Made by a program: the position numbers and the translations under genes | The notes under the pieces: model-generated | What the model was told of the DNA's origin: nothing | The model's input: only the letters and a program-made list of their open reading frames with translations | The model's database searches: none | Shown here: piece by piece, positions 53,218 through 63,745 of the stretch | Numbering within the stretch: the first letter of the stretch is position 1 | How the letters are laid out: every line of letters begins with the position of its first letter | Source: Lasioglossum baleicum | Taxonomy: Eukaryota; Arthropoda; Insecta; Hymenoptera; Halictidae | NCBI RefSeq assembly: GCF_051020765.1 | Contig: NC_134932.1 | Location: 2,542,001-2,606,000 of the forward strand | Direction of reading: 5' to 3' | Length of the DNA: 64,000 nucleotides

Positions 53218-53660
53218 TACAGGGTGTAACAAAATTTAGTGTCATGGCTTTGGCAGGTGGTTGTATACCTTCGAATCGGTGGAGATTTGCTAAAACAAAT
53301 TGCCGCAAAATTGACTTTGACCTTGAAATTCAAGGTCAAATTTTTTTATGCTTGAATCGAATTCTACTCACCATGGGGACCAAACTTGTCAAAGGAACCA
53401 TAGGTCGCAACTCAACCGTTCTCTTATAAAAGAATGTTACAAGTTTTAACGTCGTCTTCCTTTCCTCGAGTTTCTCGTTCTTTGCCATACAATAGAACCA
53501 TCAAGATTTATCGCTCTTAATAGTCGTGCTTGATCACCGGCTTCGATATGGCCACCATTATTTCGTAAACAGATCCTTAGTCTTTCTTCCAAATTTTTGC
53601 GAACTTTTTCGTAAATTATTTTGTTATTTCTCGATCGTAAATATTTGATAAAAAGTAATA
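53218..53660 (-). mobile_element. 3' part of a CAGGGTG-type mariner-like element
   Basis: Its terminus, tacagggtgtaacaaaattt at 53218, has TA before it and has inserted into the Transib remnant (the coding similarity stops there). Toward 53660 it carries a transposase C-terminal coding fragment. The other end is missing, replaced by Penelope-like sequence. Confidence 0.6.
53446..53660 (-). pseudogene. DDE transposase C-terminal fragment (IS630/mariner-like)
   Basis: The open frame 53446-53712 contains YEKVRKNLEERLRICLRNNGGHIE, which matches the typical C-terminal helix of insect IS630/Tc1-mariner-related transposases (pattern R-V-x-x-N-L-x-x-R-L-x-x-C-x-x-x-N-G-G-H-x-E). The first 18 or so residues are encoded by adjacent Penelope-like sequence and are not part of the protein. 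The catalytic domain is absent. The position next to a CAGGGTG terminus links this family to the foldbacks at 39.7 and 44.0 kb. Confidence 0.55.
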
Positions 53661-53973
53661 TATGCTCGCGACGCACGGTTTCGATCAGTAATATAGACAA
53701 AGCAATTTGCAAAAATTAACCTCTCAACGATCCGGGTTTGGATCATTTTCAAGACAATTGCGTCAGGAAATATGTATATAATAAATGAATATAATGGGTA
53801 TTTAACAAGGGAAAGAACCACTGATTATATTAAAATCTTTTGAAAAACATACTTGCTATGTATAAAGAAATGTTTAAAAATGTATAGTTGAATGACTGAG
53901 TTCCATGCCGGTCTAAATTGAACTGAGATAAAGACCGTTAAGAGAGAGCAAACACACAGCTATTGGAACGACG
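53661..53973 (-). mobile_element. Penelope-like element 3' region, minus-oriented copy
   Basis: Reverse complement of 56228-56345 plus 63543-63745. It contains the stem GATCC...GGATC but lacks the GAAAC that follows it in the other copy. The match stops abruptly at 53973/53974, where the structured segment begins. Confidence 0.72.
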
Positions 53974-54946
53974 TGTTACGAGCCAGGGCCGCGAGCAGCA
54001 CGAGTGGCCGGCGAAGGGTTATTACCCTAGGAATATGATATAAATTTGTTAGTTAAGGAACGCGGACGAACCCAATGCGAAATTGGGGAGCCGCTAGGAT
54101 TATTGACAGCGAGGACGAACCTGACGCGAAGTCAGGGAGCCTCTAGGAATGGAGTCAAACGCAGACGAACCCGATGCAAAACCGGGGAGCTGCTAGGAGG
54201 TTGTATAATAGCACAGACGAACCTGATGCGAAATCAGGGAGCTGTTAGGATGCGGACGAACCCACTGCAAAACTGGGGAGCCGCTAGGTTGGATAAATCT
54301 CTGTTCGGACAATTGGAATGTCGCGAAAGAACCTGATGGTTAATCAGGGAATTGCTAGGATAATTAGTAAGCCTCGTAACTAGTATAATTTAATTGATAC
54401 AATCCGAGCGGTAAGATTGTATCATGTGGGGACGTTCAATTACTTGGTTAGGATATTGGACGATAATTATGGGTTTAATGAATTTGAGTTAATTATCAAA
54501 GGAGACAAATATATTCTTACTATAGAGTTTCGTTCTACAAGTGTATTTGTGTCGCGAATGAACTGAATTTAGAATAGGAAAGAAATTGAAAGGTGATATT
54601 ACCTAAGCTAAGACGCACGGTGTTGACGCACTGGCAATGCGGGGGACTCGGAGCAACCTTGTCACTGCCTAACAGATTTTAGACCGAACTCGCGGAATCT
54701 GTACGGTTAAACTTTGATTCAAAAGGAACGAACGTCCGATCTCACTGGTAGTTGACTTCCGAGATGCAGCACGACGCGACACTATTCGTGATTACGACAG
54801 TACTAGCCCCCGAGAGTAGAAATGTAAGGGCTTATATAGCCCTGCAATGACGGGTGGTACTTGTCAGTACCCTTCAAGTGAACATTCGTATTTTGTCAAC
54901 GACCAGTTGGTCGTGCGTACGTTTGGGCCCTAAACTAACCTAAACA
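53974..54946 (+). mobile_element. Structured LTR-like segment (possible solo LTR) with hairpin array
   Basis: Begins tgttacgagccagg and ends cctaaaca (TG...CA), and interrupts the Penelope-like copy, whose homology breaks at 53973. No target duplication is visible, so the solo-LTR call is tentative. Besides the array at 54062-54360 it has perfect hairpins TGATACAATC/GATTGTATCA (54395-54424), GGTACT/AGTACC (near 54858-54875) and ACGACCA/TGGTCGT (near 54898-54915). No coding frame is credible. Confidence 0.45.
54062..54360 (+). ncRNA. Six tandem covarying two-stem hairpins (putative structured RNA)
   Basis: Each unit is: outer 4-bp stem, internal loop ACGAA / GAG, inner 6-bp stem, pentaloop GCRAA, then TAGGA. 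Outer stems: GCGG/CCGC, GAGG/CCTC, GCAG/CTGC, ACAG/CTGT, GCGG/CCGC, GCGA/TTGC (one G-U). Inner stems: CCCAAT/ATTGGG, CCTGAC/GTCAGG, CCCGAT/ACCGGG (one mismatch), CCTGAT/ATCAGG, CCCACT/ACTGGG (one mismatch), CCTGAT/ATCAGG. Unit starts: 54062, 54111, 54161, 54213, 54252, 54323. Loops GCGAA or GCAAA (GNRA-like) point to the plus strand; unit 6 has GGTTA and AAGAA/GAA. Linkers between units are unrelated. Transcription is inferred, not shown. Confidence 0.6.
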
Positions 54947-54961
54947 ATTATGTAGATTTAT

Positions 54962-55836
54962 CTAGGGTAGCTCTGTTCGTTTATCTAGGACGGTTCCTGC
55001 CAGAGATGATATTGAACACCTGTTCGTCATCCGTAACACTGCATTATAAGTTTTTAACCTTTTACCCACGCTATCACTAATCTTTCCCTTCTTTACTAAA
55101 TTCGCAATAATGGAATTTGCTTCTTTCTCAAAGGTGCAAGTGTATTGAAATTTGCTGACCGTGTATGTATTTCTATCATTAAGCAAGTTTGTGACTTCCA
55201 GAATATATTGTTCTTTATCTACTAAGACTGTAGTGTTACCTTTATCTGATTTAAGCAATAACAAGTTATTATTGTCTTTCAAAAATTGCTTGGTTGTTTT
55301 CATTTCAGATGCATACAACAGGTTATTATTGGATTTGTGAAAATTATTGCTATTACGATTATGTGTGATGTAATTTAAAATCTTATTTATTAATCTAATT
55401 CTGGTCGAACTGTCATTTATCAAATTATTGTTACTATCTTCTGTATTAAAGTTTCTATTTTTATTTTCGATCAATTTGTTGAATTTATTTATGTTAATTT
55501 TCTTGTAATTGTGTTGAATATTTTTTCATACCTCTTGTTTTCCAATTTATAAAACCTATCAAGTGCGTGTTGAGGAACCAGAAATTCTAATTCCTCATTT
55601 ATTTCACTTCTCTTATCAAATAAACTTGTAAGAAAATTATGTGTGTCATTGATAGCAATATTCAATAATTTTCGCATATATCTAACTTGCAATTTCAATA
55701 ACTTGTTGTATGTGTACATTGTGTTAACTATAAGCTTGCAATTTTTGCTTATATTCCTTTGTATAAAATTTGGCATTATGTTGTTAGTTCTACATTTTAG
55801 AAGAAATAATTTTTTTTTGCCTCCAACACAACCCAC
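54962..55836 (-). pseudogene. Penelope-like element N-terminal/RT start, truncated
   Basis: Two consecutive minus-strand frames (55836-55489, then 55474-54962) encode the N-terminal region of a Penelope-like polyprotein. The second includes LLLLKSDKGNTTVLVDKEQYI...LNDRNTY, the conserved segment at the start of the Penelope RT domain. The frames are offset by a short gap. Beyond 54962 the RT catalytic core and the GIY-YIG endonuclease are missing, replaced by the structured segment. Truncated and non-functional. Confidence 0.75.
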
Positions 55837-55993
55837 CGCACTGAAGAAACATTCCTTTGAGTTTGACCACGCATTTGATTTTGAAAATGCAAAAATTTTA
55901 GACAGAGAACCTAATTTACATCAAAGCGTTAATCTTAGGTACGAAACACTAAAGATTCATGAATATTACGCAACGTTACTAAACCAGTAATGT
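55826..55993 (+). pseudogene. Penelope-like GIY-YIG endonuclease C-terminal fragment
   Basis: On the plus strand, head-to-head with the preceding fragment, residues FDFENAKILDREPNLHQSV...RYETLKIHEYY form the typical C-terminal end of the Penelope endonuclease domain, ending at the stop codon before 55993. The catalytic part is absent. It is followed by 3' UTR sequence matching 53661-53973. Confidence 0.7.
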
Positions 55994-56345
55994 ATTTATG
56001 ATGAAATTTCCACTTATACAAAGTATTGTTCTCTTCTACCAATAAACGCTTTGTGTTTTATAACATCTCTGGTCATAACTATTGAATGTCAATTATTTTC
56101 TTACCATATGTATATGGTATTCAATTGGATGTGTTTTGTTGTGATTGGCATTTCGTCAATTTGAATTTACCGCCAAGAATCGATTCAACAACTTGTCGAT
56201 CAATGTGTCTGATTGGCTGAATGTCAGTATGCGTCGTTCCAATAGCTGTGTGTTTGCTCTCTCTTAACGGTCTTTATCTCAGTTCAATTTAGGCCGGCAT
56301 GGAACTCAGTCATTCAACTATACTTTTTTAAACATTTCTTTATAC
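55994..56345 (+). mobile_element. Penelope-like 3' region, plus-oriented copy (left of insertion)
   Basis: Continues across the inserted LTR element into 63539-63745. AATAAA-like 'ccaataaacgc' near 56040. Confidence 0.65.
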
Positions 56346-58087
56346 TGCCACGTCGTTTCTCGTTTCTTAGCGAAACGATAGCGACTCCGGGTATTTACAA
56401 GCGATACCGCCGGGCCACGTTTGGCCGCGCGAAACGTGGTCCACCCGGGACAAAAATTGTACGCAGGCTCGTCGTCTCTCGAGATCTCTTGCGTAAAGTT
56501 CGGGCGCCAGGCACAGAAGGTGCCACGCGAAAGTCGCTAATAATCACCGAGAGAGACCGACATACGAGCCTGCGACAATCGAAATTACGCGAAGAGGTTC
56601 ACTAATGGTCGCAGGGTTCTACGCGGGTCGAACACGAGGCATTCCCCGCGGCGGGAAGGTTTCTCACGCAATAAACACTCTCTGGCGATCTTGGTTAACA
56701 GAATTTATTGTTCCGATGTTACAACAACGATGCCGGCAGCGACCGGCAGCGTTTCGAGGTTAACCGACGCGCAACAGGTGATCGGCAACGACAATTCGTT
56801 GTACGCGCGCTTCGACCTTTTCTGGTCCTTTTCTTTACGCTACGAATCCGGCAGCAACGTGATTTTAATGTCGGCACACGCGATCTTCGCGTTCTACGTC
56901 CGGATTCGGATGGAATGCGCGTTCTTACAATCTTCTCGTCGGCAGAACGAATCGCGAAGATACGACGAGAGCACGTGGCGGCGTCGCACCGTGGGACGAC
57001 TCGAGGTTCGATTCGAAACAACAACGACGTGCGAAGTTCGCGAAAAGAAATATGGCTCGTCTCCGCTAACACCGTCACCGCGACTATCGAGGTCCAGATA
57101 TCGCGGATCCCTACGTCCGACCTCTGTTGAGACTATTAACGCCCGTAAAACATAATTTCTTCGCACGCCCGTGGACCGACGGGTTTCTCCCGTCCGCGAA
57201 TGTGACCGAATCCGTCACAAATACCGGCAGCTACAAAGCCACGTTGGTGATTCGACGACGCGATCGCGGACACGACACACTACCGAGCCAACGCGAGAAA
57301 GATCACTTTATCGAAATGAGACCTGACAGAAGCTTACCCAGGGCAACGATCGTTGTTCGCCTCGCTCGTCCCTCGTCTCCGGCAGCGTTTCTACGTGAGA
57401 TTACAAAAGACTTAGAATTACGCAATCGTACAAATTCTACTCGCGACTTTCGGTATCTCGAGCCAACGAAGAAGTGATCCTTCGCTGCGTGTCTCGGGAA
57501 CGCGGAAGAGAAGCGTCCCCCCCCTTGCCGCTCTGATCCCCCCGCACGCAGTTCGACCTATCGCGGATAGATTTTCGGACAGGGCCTAGCCCTGCGTGAC
57601 GGTCCCTGGCGCTCGGCGATTCGGTGGTTCTCCGGCAGCGTCGCGTAGGTATTGGCTGCTTCCCGCAGAGGTGATCGACAGGAGCCAATCCGGCAGCGAT
57701 CCGGTTTCTCTCCGGATGAGGCGACGGCAAGACAGCTGAGATTCCTTGCTTGGCATCGTCCGTCCTTGTCGGCGCCTCCAGGTTGATTTTCCTGTGCCCC
57801 GTCGATTCCTCTTTCCTCGCGGTGTTGTAATTCTCGCCGGCGCCGGTCTCTGTGTTTTCCTCGGCGGGAGAGGTGCTTCGGGTCCCCCCTGGGGCCCGAC
57901 TACGGTCCTGCAGATACGCGTCGCGCAATTGGCGCGACGCTCAAAAATATTAGAACTCGCCCATGGGTCTCGTTCGCACCCAGGGCGAGCGCTCGCCACG
58001 GCGCCTCTCGCGTATTAGGCTGCCAGAGGGTGGCCCGGTCTTCCGAGAATCGGTATTGGGTGACGTTGGAAAAACTGCCACGTCACA
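56346..58087 (-). repeat. 3' LTR of deletion-derivative element
   Basis: 1742 bp. Contains a perfect hairpin CCACGTTT/AAACGTGG near 56415-56440 and seven copies of CCGGCAGC. The several overlapping open frames on both strands recur in the other LTR and are not accepted as genes. Confidence 0.93.
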
Positions 58088-58101
58088 ACTCCTCCCCCCC
58101 T
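58088..58101 (-). other. Polypurine tract
   Basis: On the minus strand a G-rich run (gggggggg with aggag) directly before the 3' LTR. Confidence 0.8.
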
Positions 58102-59362
58102 AGGGGAGACCGGGTCATACCCGTGGGCAACCTCTGTCAGATCTCCAGCGGCTCGGTAGCGAACGCTCGACCTCGGTCGTTCCTCGGGATTCTGACAAAC
58201 ACTACGACCGTTCACCAATACCCAGACAATAACCAAAACGAATACCTACGCTCACTTGTACAATGGTTCGGGCGAGACTTCTTACGCAACCGGCAGCTAT
58301 CTGAAATTTTTGCGCGAACCGACAGTCACGCGCGACTTTATTCGAGGGAGGTGGTAGGAGTGGGATGAAGCGGTCTTCTCAATCGACTTGGTACCGGCAG
58401 CAGTCTTCTATTCGGCCGGTTCGATCGGCCTACCCTGGCCGGGTGACCGGCTCGTCACGGCGAGGTATCGGCCTTCTCGTCCGGGTCGACAGCGTCAGTT
58501 GGCCCGTCCTCCGCCAAGTCTTCGACTTGATCGTCGATGATACCAGTGAGGTCCGCAGCTTCTCCCCTATCCCTTTTTCCGATGGTATTATTTCATTGGT
58601 AGGGAAGTATTTGGCGGTCTCGTTCCCTTCGGCCTCTTTTATCGCCTCCATTTCAGCCTCTGGTGGGATTGGTGGCTTCTTGGTGACCGCTGCGGCAGCA
58701 GTAAGGTGTGTCGCCAGGTCTGGGTGGCGATGGTATGCCGTTGACATCCCTGAACATGGGCCAGGTGCTCTCCGAGCTCCTTCCCGACCTCCTGTTAACC
58801 TTCGGAGGTGTTCACCTTGGCGAGACCTTTCCTTGCTCCGTCAGTGGATTTATCACCCCTTTGATTGGTAGGGCGAGTTCCTCAGTCCGGCAGCACGGCA
58901 GCGAAGTATCCGTAGGAAGAGGCCTGTAGGTGGTAGTCCTGGTCCCTCCTTTCGCGAATCGAAAGGTACGCTTTCAGATTGCCTGTGTGCGCCTTTCCGG
59001 AATCTCGTCCCTCCTGCACGAACAGGTCATAGATGGTCGATGACTTCGTGATGCCTTCCCCTGAGGCGACCAACTTTGACGCCAATGTTAGTCTGCCAAA
59101 TGTTGTGCTACGGATGAGAGGACGTCCTGACGTTTTATCTTCCTCCTCCCCCTCGAATCAGGTCTAGGACCTCGCTCCGGAAATTTTTCCTCTGACGCTA
59201 ATTCGAGATCTAATGGCGGCTCGCTGTTTGCCCACGCGCCATTTGCCTACCGCGAATCTCGCCCGAAATACTAAACTGCTGGGGAAGTTCGCAATACCGA
59301 ATGATGCGCCGTCTCGTACGCGAATCTGAATTTTGACAAATTCACGGCCCATTCTCGGTGAT
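58102..59362 (-). other. Internal region where RT-IN would be expected; none recognised
   Basis: 1.26 kb with short minus-strand frames (58430-58747, 58882-59085) lacking any RT, RNase H or integrase motif. The 67-codon frame at 58882-59085 could be a residue of the pol end but cannot be assigned. Confidence 0.6.
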
Positions 59363-59794
59363 CTAATACGCGTGCCGAGATCCGGTGTTCCTTTTCCCCA
59401 TTTTTATCGCAAAGTGGGCACACTCGGCTGCTCGATCGATCGTCCCCGTGGCCAGGAGGAAATAGCAGGGCTTCCATGTATCTTCTATCGATACGAACCC
59501 GTCGCCAACCCAATCTATTATATCGCGACTAACCAATGTGATCGACGAACCTGAATCTACCAGGGCGCGAACCGGCAGCTCTCCAACCAATACTTCGACG
59601 GTTAATAGATGCGGTTTCTTTTTATCTCCGAAAGTAATTACTCGGGCCGATACTAATTCCGGCAAAGTGTCTCTGCCCCTCTCGAGTCGCTCCTCCCCGC
59701 GTTTCCCGACGATCTTTCGCATCTCCTGCAGTTCTGAAGGGTTATGCCTGGCGCCCCACACCCGTAACAATGTACTCGCGGTTCTTCCCAGCAA
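59363..59794 (-). CDS. Retropepsin-like protease of LTR element
   Basis: 143 codons. The active-site motif LVDSGSS follows a conserved approach strand (LLTVEVLVGELPVRAL), about residues 64-86; downstream LLATGTI resembles the flap-following strand. It overlaps the gag frame (59653-60459) in another phase, as in Gypsy-type gag-pol arrangements, so expression would need frameshifting. The frame ends without continuing to RT, marking the internal deletion. One CCGGCAGC occurrence encodes the LPV of this domain. Confidence 0.75.
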   Translation of the reverse strand: MLGRTASTLLRVWGARHNPSELQEMRKIVGKRGEERLERGRDTLPELVSARVITFGDKKKPHLLTVEVLVGELPVRALVDSGSSITLVSRDIIDWVGDGFVSIEDTWKPCYFLLATGTIDRAAECAHFAIKMGKRNTGSRHAY

Positions 59795-60459
59795 TTCCGC
59801 GACCTATGTCCGATCTTTCGACAGTTCCGACACTTGAACGACGAACTCCCGGCCGCGCGTTGTTTGTCGCGCGTCGGTTCAGTTCGCCGATCGGTGTTTG
59901 CGGTTTCTTCCGGTTTACTAGGTGGGGTCTTATACGATCGATCCTTCGTCTCGGCCCGGTACCCCGATTCCCTTCGCCCGGCAGCTGAAAAATTTTTCGC
60001 GCACGGTGCTAAAGAGTCCCGTTTGCCCGGCTCGAAACGGTGTTCTCCATCTGCGGGGGTGGGGGGTCGGTCACTCGTTTCGCCACTTCCGGCAGCTATT
60101 GCGTTCGCGTATTCTACCTGCACGGTCCTCCCTCTCCCCGGTTGTTTGTGAGAGGCGTGGCGGTTGGGGTCATACGCGAATGTCGGATGAGCCATCTCCG
60201 ACGGCTTCAGATTACGTTTCAATTTTCCTACGTTGGATTCGCGTTTGGCCTCTATTGGCGCCTCTTCCAATTGGTTGAATCTGGTGATTGTCGCTAACGA
60301 AATCGCGTTCCTAATTAGCGGCTTCGCTCCACTGTAGGCCCGATTTACCTCCTTTTTCTCCGGCCAAGGCGGCGCTAATCTGTCGAACATCCCTCCCATC
60401 CTGTTTATGTTGTCGGTCGTAACCGGGTGAGATAATTCCTTTCCCCGGTCTCGCTTCAC
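59653..60459 (-). CDS. Gag C-terminal part with two zinc knuckles
   Basis: 268 codons. Most of it is a charged, low-complexity linker. Near the end are CRNCRKIGHRSRNC and CYGCGAPGITLQNC (about residues 210-245), two nucleocapsid-type zinc knuckles. The capsid region that should precede it (toward 61774) is not open, so the true start is unknown and Gag is probably truncated. It would bind the element's RNA. Confidence 0.7.
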   Translation of the reverse strand: MKRDRGKELSHPVTTDNINRMGGMFDRLAPPWPEKKEVNRAYSGAKPLIRNAISLATITRFNQLEEAPIEAKRESNVGKLKRNLKPSEMAHPTFAYDPNRHASHKQPGRGRTVQVEYANAIAAGSGETSDRPPTPADGEHRFEPGKRDSLAPCAKNFSAAGRRESGYRAETKDRSYKTPPSKPEETANTDRRTEPTRDKQRAAGSSSFKCRNCRKIGHRSRNCWEEPRVHCYGCGAPGITLQNCRRCERSSGNAGRSDSRGAETLCRN

Positions 60460-61774
60460 TATATGCGAACAAAAGGACCCTGATCCCGACCGCGTCTCGG
60501 TAACAACTCGCGCTTACGAAAAAAAATTTTTGACTACTTCAAATACTATACCGGGTGGCCTAAACGATTTCCTATCCCGGCAGCGCGAATCTATCTTTAA
60601 TTCGGTTCGCGTCCTCCCCAGCAATTTTCACAAAAACCGTACAGTTTTGACCCGCAAATATCTATCGCAAAACAAATTTGATGATCGTTCAACGATCTCG
60701 CTAATGAACGCTTCTGCCCGGCAGCTTTCCAAACCGGCAGCAAGATATCGTTCCGCAAATAATTTTATCACCCTCAGGTGATCGCAAAGGGCCGCTCCTT
60801 CCGGCAGCTATTAGCCCGTATCGCAAAAGAATTTTAATTTTGTGAGCGTAGTATTATTCTAACGATGATAACAAAACGACACGTGACGTTACTCTCTACG
60901 ACGGCACAGCTCCTTAACACGCCCCGTCCATCACCACAGTTTATATCGGGTCCCTCCGTACCAGAGGAACCACACACAAGAAAAAATATACCCCGGATTC
61001 AGCAATAATTTGAAAATGTTCACATAATATGGGGTCTCCCCGGTGCTATTACTGGGGCTCGAACGCGTCTGAGCCGCAGAAATTAACGAGGAATAGAATA
61101 ACCCGGAAAAAAAAAGTTTTTAATAATTCAACTGATCACGAAATAAATATTACACCAAAAAAAAATAACTAAACTACACGGAATAAATTAGATATCACAA
61201 CAAATAAAACAAAGAATATTTACAATTTATAATATTTACAATTTAAACACGAACGTACGAAAAAAAAATTACCGTAATAAATAGAGACAAGAACCAGAAG
61301 GAATAAATAACGAGAATAAATAGAGGAAAATAAATATCAAAATTGAAGAACTAATCGACTGACCAATACACGAGTAGCACGGGGAAGACCGAATTAATTT
61401 CAAGTATCATATAATAAATGAATTCAATCGAACAATCAGATGCAATAATACACAATCAAAACCGGCAGCTGTAGTTGAAATCAATTTCGGAAATTTACAT
61501 CCGAAATTAAATTCAGCCACTACCACAACAAACGAAATACATTCCATTGAGGACAAGGTGACATAAGAAATGTGCTCGCTTCGTTGGCTCTGCGAAAGTC
61601 GTAGAAATTTCACGGTCGGAACGGGTGTTTGTTTTTCGACGCCTGTACGGCCTCGCTCGCGTCCCGCCCTTGTTCGTTCGACGAGAAGCAAATGAAAATT
61701 TACGTGAGAGCCTCGCGTCGTTCCGCGTATCTTTTTCGAAACAGCCCTTTTACAAGTCGCTCTTTCAGCGAGAG
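60460..61774 (-). other. Leader and decayed gag 5' region
   Basis: AT-rich (61080-61500) and without a credible frame. Contains six CCGGCAGC copies. The primer-binding site follows. Confidence 0.55.
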
Positions 61775-61792
61775 GTCCCTGTTCGGGCGCCA
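61775..61792 (-). promoter_or_regulatory. Primer-binding site, tRNA-Lys type
   Basis: Same 18-base site as at 24545-24562, four bases from the LTR edge. Confidence 0.88.
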
Positions 61793-61796
61793 AATT

Positions 61797-63538
61797 TGCC
61801 ACGTCGTTTCTCGTTTCTTAGCGAAACGATAGCGACTCCGGGTATTTACAAGCGATACCGCCGGGCCACGTTTGGCCGCGCGAAACGTGGTCCACCCGGG
61901 ACAAAAATTGTACGCAGGCTCGTCGTCTCTCGAGATCTCTTGCGTAAAGTTCGGGCGCCAGGCACAGAAGGTGCCACGCGAAAGTCGCTAATAATCACCG
62001 AGAGAGACCGACATACGAGCCTGCGACAATCGAAATTACGCGAAGAGGTTCACTAATGGTCGCAGGGTTCTACGCGGGTCGAACACGAGGCATTCCCCGC
62101 GGCGGGAAGGTTTCTCACGCAATAAACACTCTCTGGCGATCTTGGTTAACAGAATTTATTGTTCCGATGTTACAACAACGATGCCGGCAGCGACCGGCAG
62201 CGTTTCGAGGTTAACCGACGCGCAACAGGTGATCGGCAACGACAATTCGTTGTACGCGCGCTTCGACCTTTTCTGGTCCTTTTCTTTACGCTACGAATCC
62301 GGCAGCAACGTGATTTTAATGTCGGCACACGCGATCTTCGCGTTCTACGTCCGGATTCGGATGGAATGCGCGTTCTTACAATCTTCTCGTCGGCAGAACG
62401 AATCGCGAAGATACGACGAGAGCACGTGGCGGCGTCGCACCGTGGGACGACTCGAGGTTCGATTCGAAACAACAACGACGTGCGAAGTTCGCGAAAAGAA
62501 ATATGGCTCGTCTCCGCTAACACCGTCACCGCGACTATCGAGGTCCAGATATCGCGGATCCCTACGTCCGACCTCTGTTGAGACTATTAACGCCCGTAAA
62601 ACATAATTTCTTCGCACGCCCGTGGACCGACGGGTTTCTCCCGTCCGCGAATGTGACCGAATCCGTCACAAATACCGGCAGCTACAAAGCCACGTTGGTG
62701 ATTCGACGACGCGATCGCGGACACGACACACTACCGAGCCAACGCGAGAAAGATCACTTTATCGAAATGAGACCTGACAGAAGCTTACCCAGGGCAACGA
62801 TCGTTGTTCGCCTCGCTCGTCCCTCGTCTCCGGCAGCGTTTCTACGTGAGATTACAAAAGACTTAGAATTACGCAATCGTACAAATTCTACTCGCGACTT
62901 TCGGTATCTCGAGCCAACGAAGAAGTGATCCTTCGCTGCGTGTCTCGGGAACGCGGAAGAGAAGCGTCCCCCCCCTTGCCGCTCTGATCCCCCCGCACGC
63001 AGTTCGACCTATCGCGGATAGATTTTCGGACAGGGCCTAGCCCTGCGTGACGGTCCCTGGCGCTCGGCGATTCGGTGGTTCTCCGGCAGCGTCGCGTAGG
63101 TATTGGCTGCTTCCCGCAGAGGTGATCGACAGGAGCCAATCCGGCAGCGATCCGGTTTCTCTCCGGATGAGGCGACGGCAAGACAGCTGAGATTCCTTGC
63201 TTGGCATCGTCCGTCCTTGTCGGCGCCTCCAGGTTGATTTTCCTGTGCCCCGTCGATTCCTCTTTCCTCGCGGTGTTGTAATTCTCGCCGGCGCCGGTCT
63301 CTGTGTTTTCCTCGGCGGGAGAGGTGCTTCGGGTCCCCCCTGGGGCCCGACTACGGTCCTGCAGATACGCGTCGCGCAATTGGCGCGACGCTCAAAAATA
63401 TTAGAACTCGCCCATGGGTCTCGTTCGCACCCAGGGCGAGCGCTCGCCACGGCGCCTCTCGCGTATTAGGCTGCCAGAGGGTGACCCGGTCTTCCGAGAA
63501 TCGGTATTGGGTGACGTTGGAAAAACTGCCACGTCACA
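61797..63538 (-). repeat. 5' LTR of deletion-derivative element
   Basis: 1742 bp, near-identical to 56346-58087; only one base (gggtgacccgg versus gggtggcccgg) was seen to differ. Confidence 0.93.
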
Positions 63539-63745
63539 ATACATAGCAAGTATGTTTTTCAAAAGCTTTTAATATAATCAGTGGTTCTTTCCCTTGTTAA
63601 ATATCCATTATATTCATTTATTATATATTTTCTGACGCAATTGTCTTGAAAATGATCCAAACCCGGATCGAAACGTTGAGAGGTTAATTTTTGCAAATTT
63701 GCTTTGTCTGTATTACTGATCGAAACCGTGCGCCGCGAGCATACA
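63539..63745 (+). mobile_element. Penelope-like 3' region, right of insertion
   Basis: Matches 53661-53860 in reverse. Contains GATCC/GGATC stem followed by GAAAC at 63654-63674, resembling part of a hammerhead core, although the preceding CTGANGA box is degenerate (ttgaaaa). Confidence 0.65.

Larger units (their letters stand above)
56346..63538 (-). mobile_element. LTR retrotransposon, deletion derivative with near-identical LTRs
   Basis: 7193 bp on the minus strand, 1742-bp LTRs (56346-58087 and 61797-63538), TSD atac (56342-56345 and 63539-63542). I found one base difference between the LTRs. The primer site is 61775-61792 (tRNA-Lys type) and the polypurine tract 58088-58101. The 3.7 kb interior keeps a Gag C-terminus and a retropepsin, but no RT, RNase H or integrase is recognisable. 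It inserted in the Penelope-like 3' region. The 8-mer CCGGCAGC occurs about 18 times between 56733 and 61469, always on the plus strand. Confidence 0.92.

Noticed and set aside
54062..54360. CRISPR-like or tRNA array
   Set aside because: Units covary instead of being identical and lack tRNA arms; a structured hairpin array fits better.
56691..57155. 154-, 140- and 119-codon frames repeated at 62142-62606
   Set aside because: Present in both LTRs because the LTRs are near-identical, on both strands at once, without family similarity.
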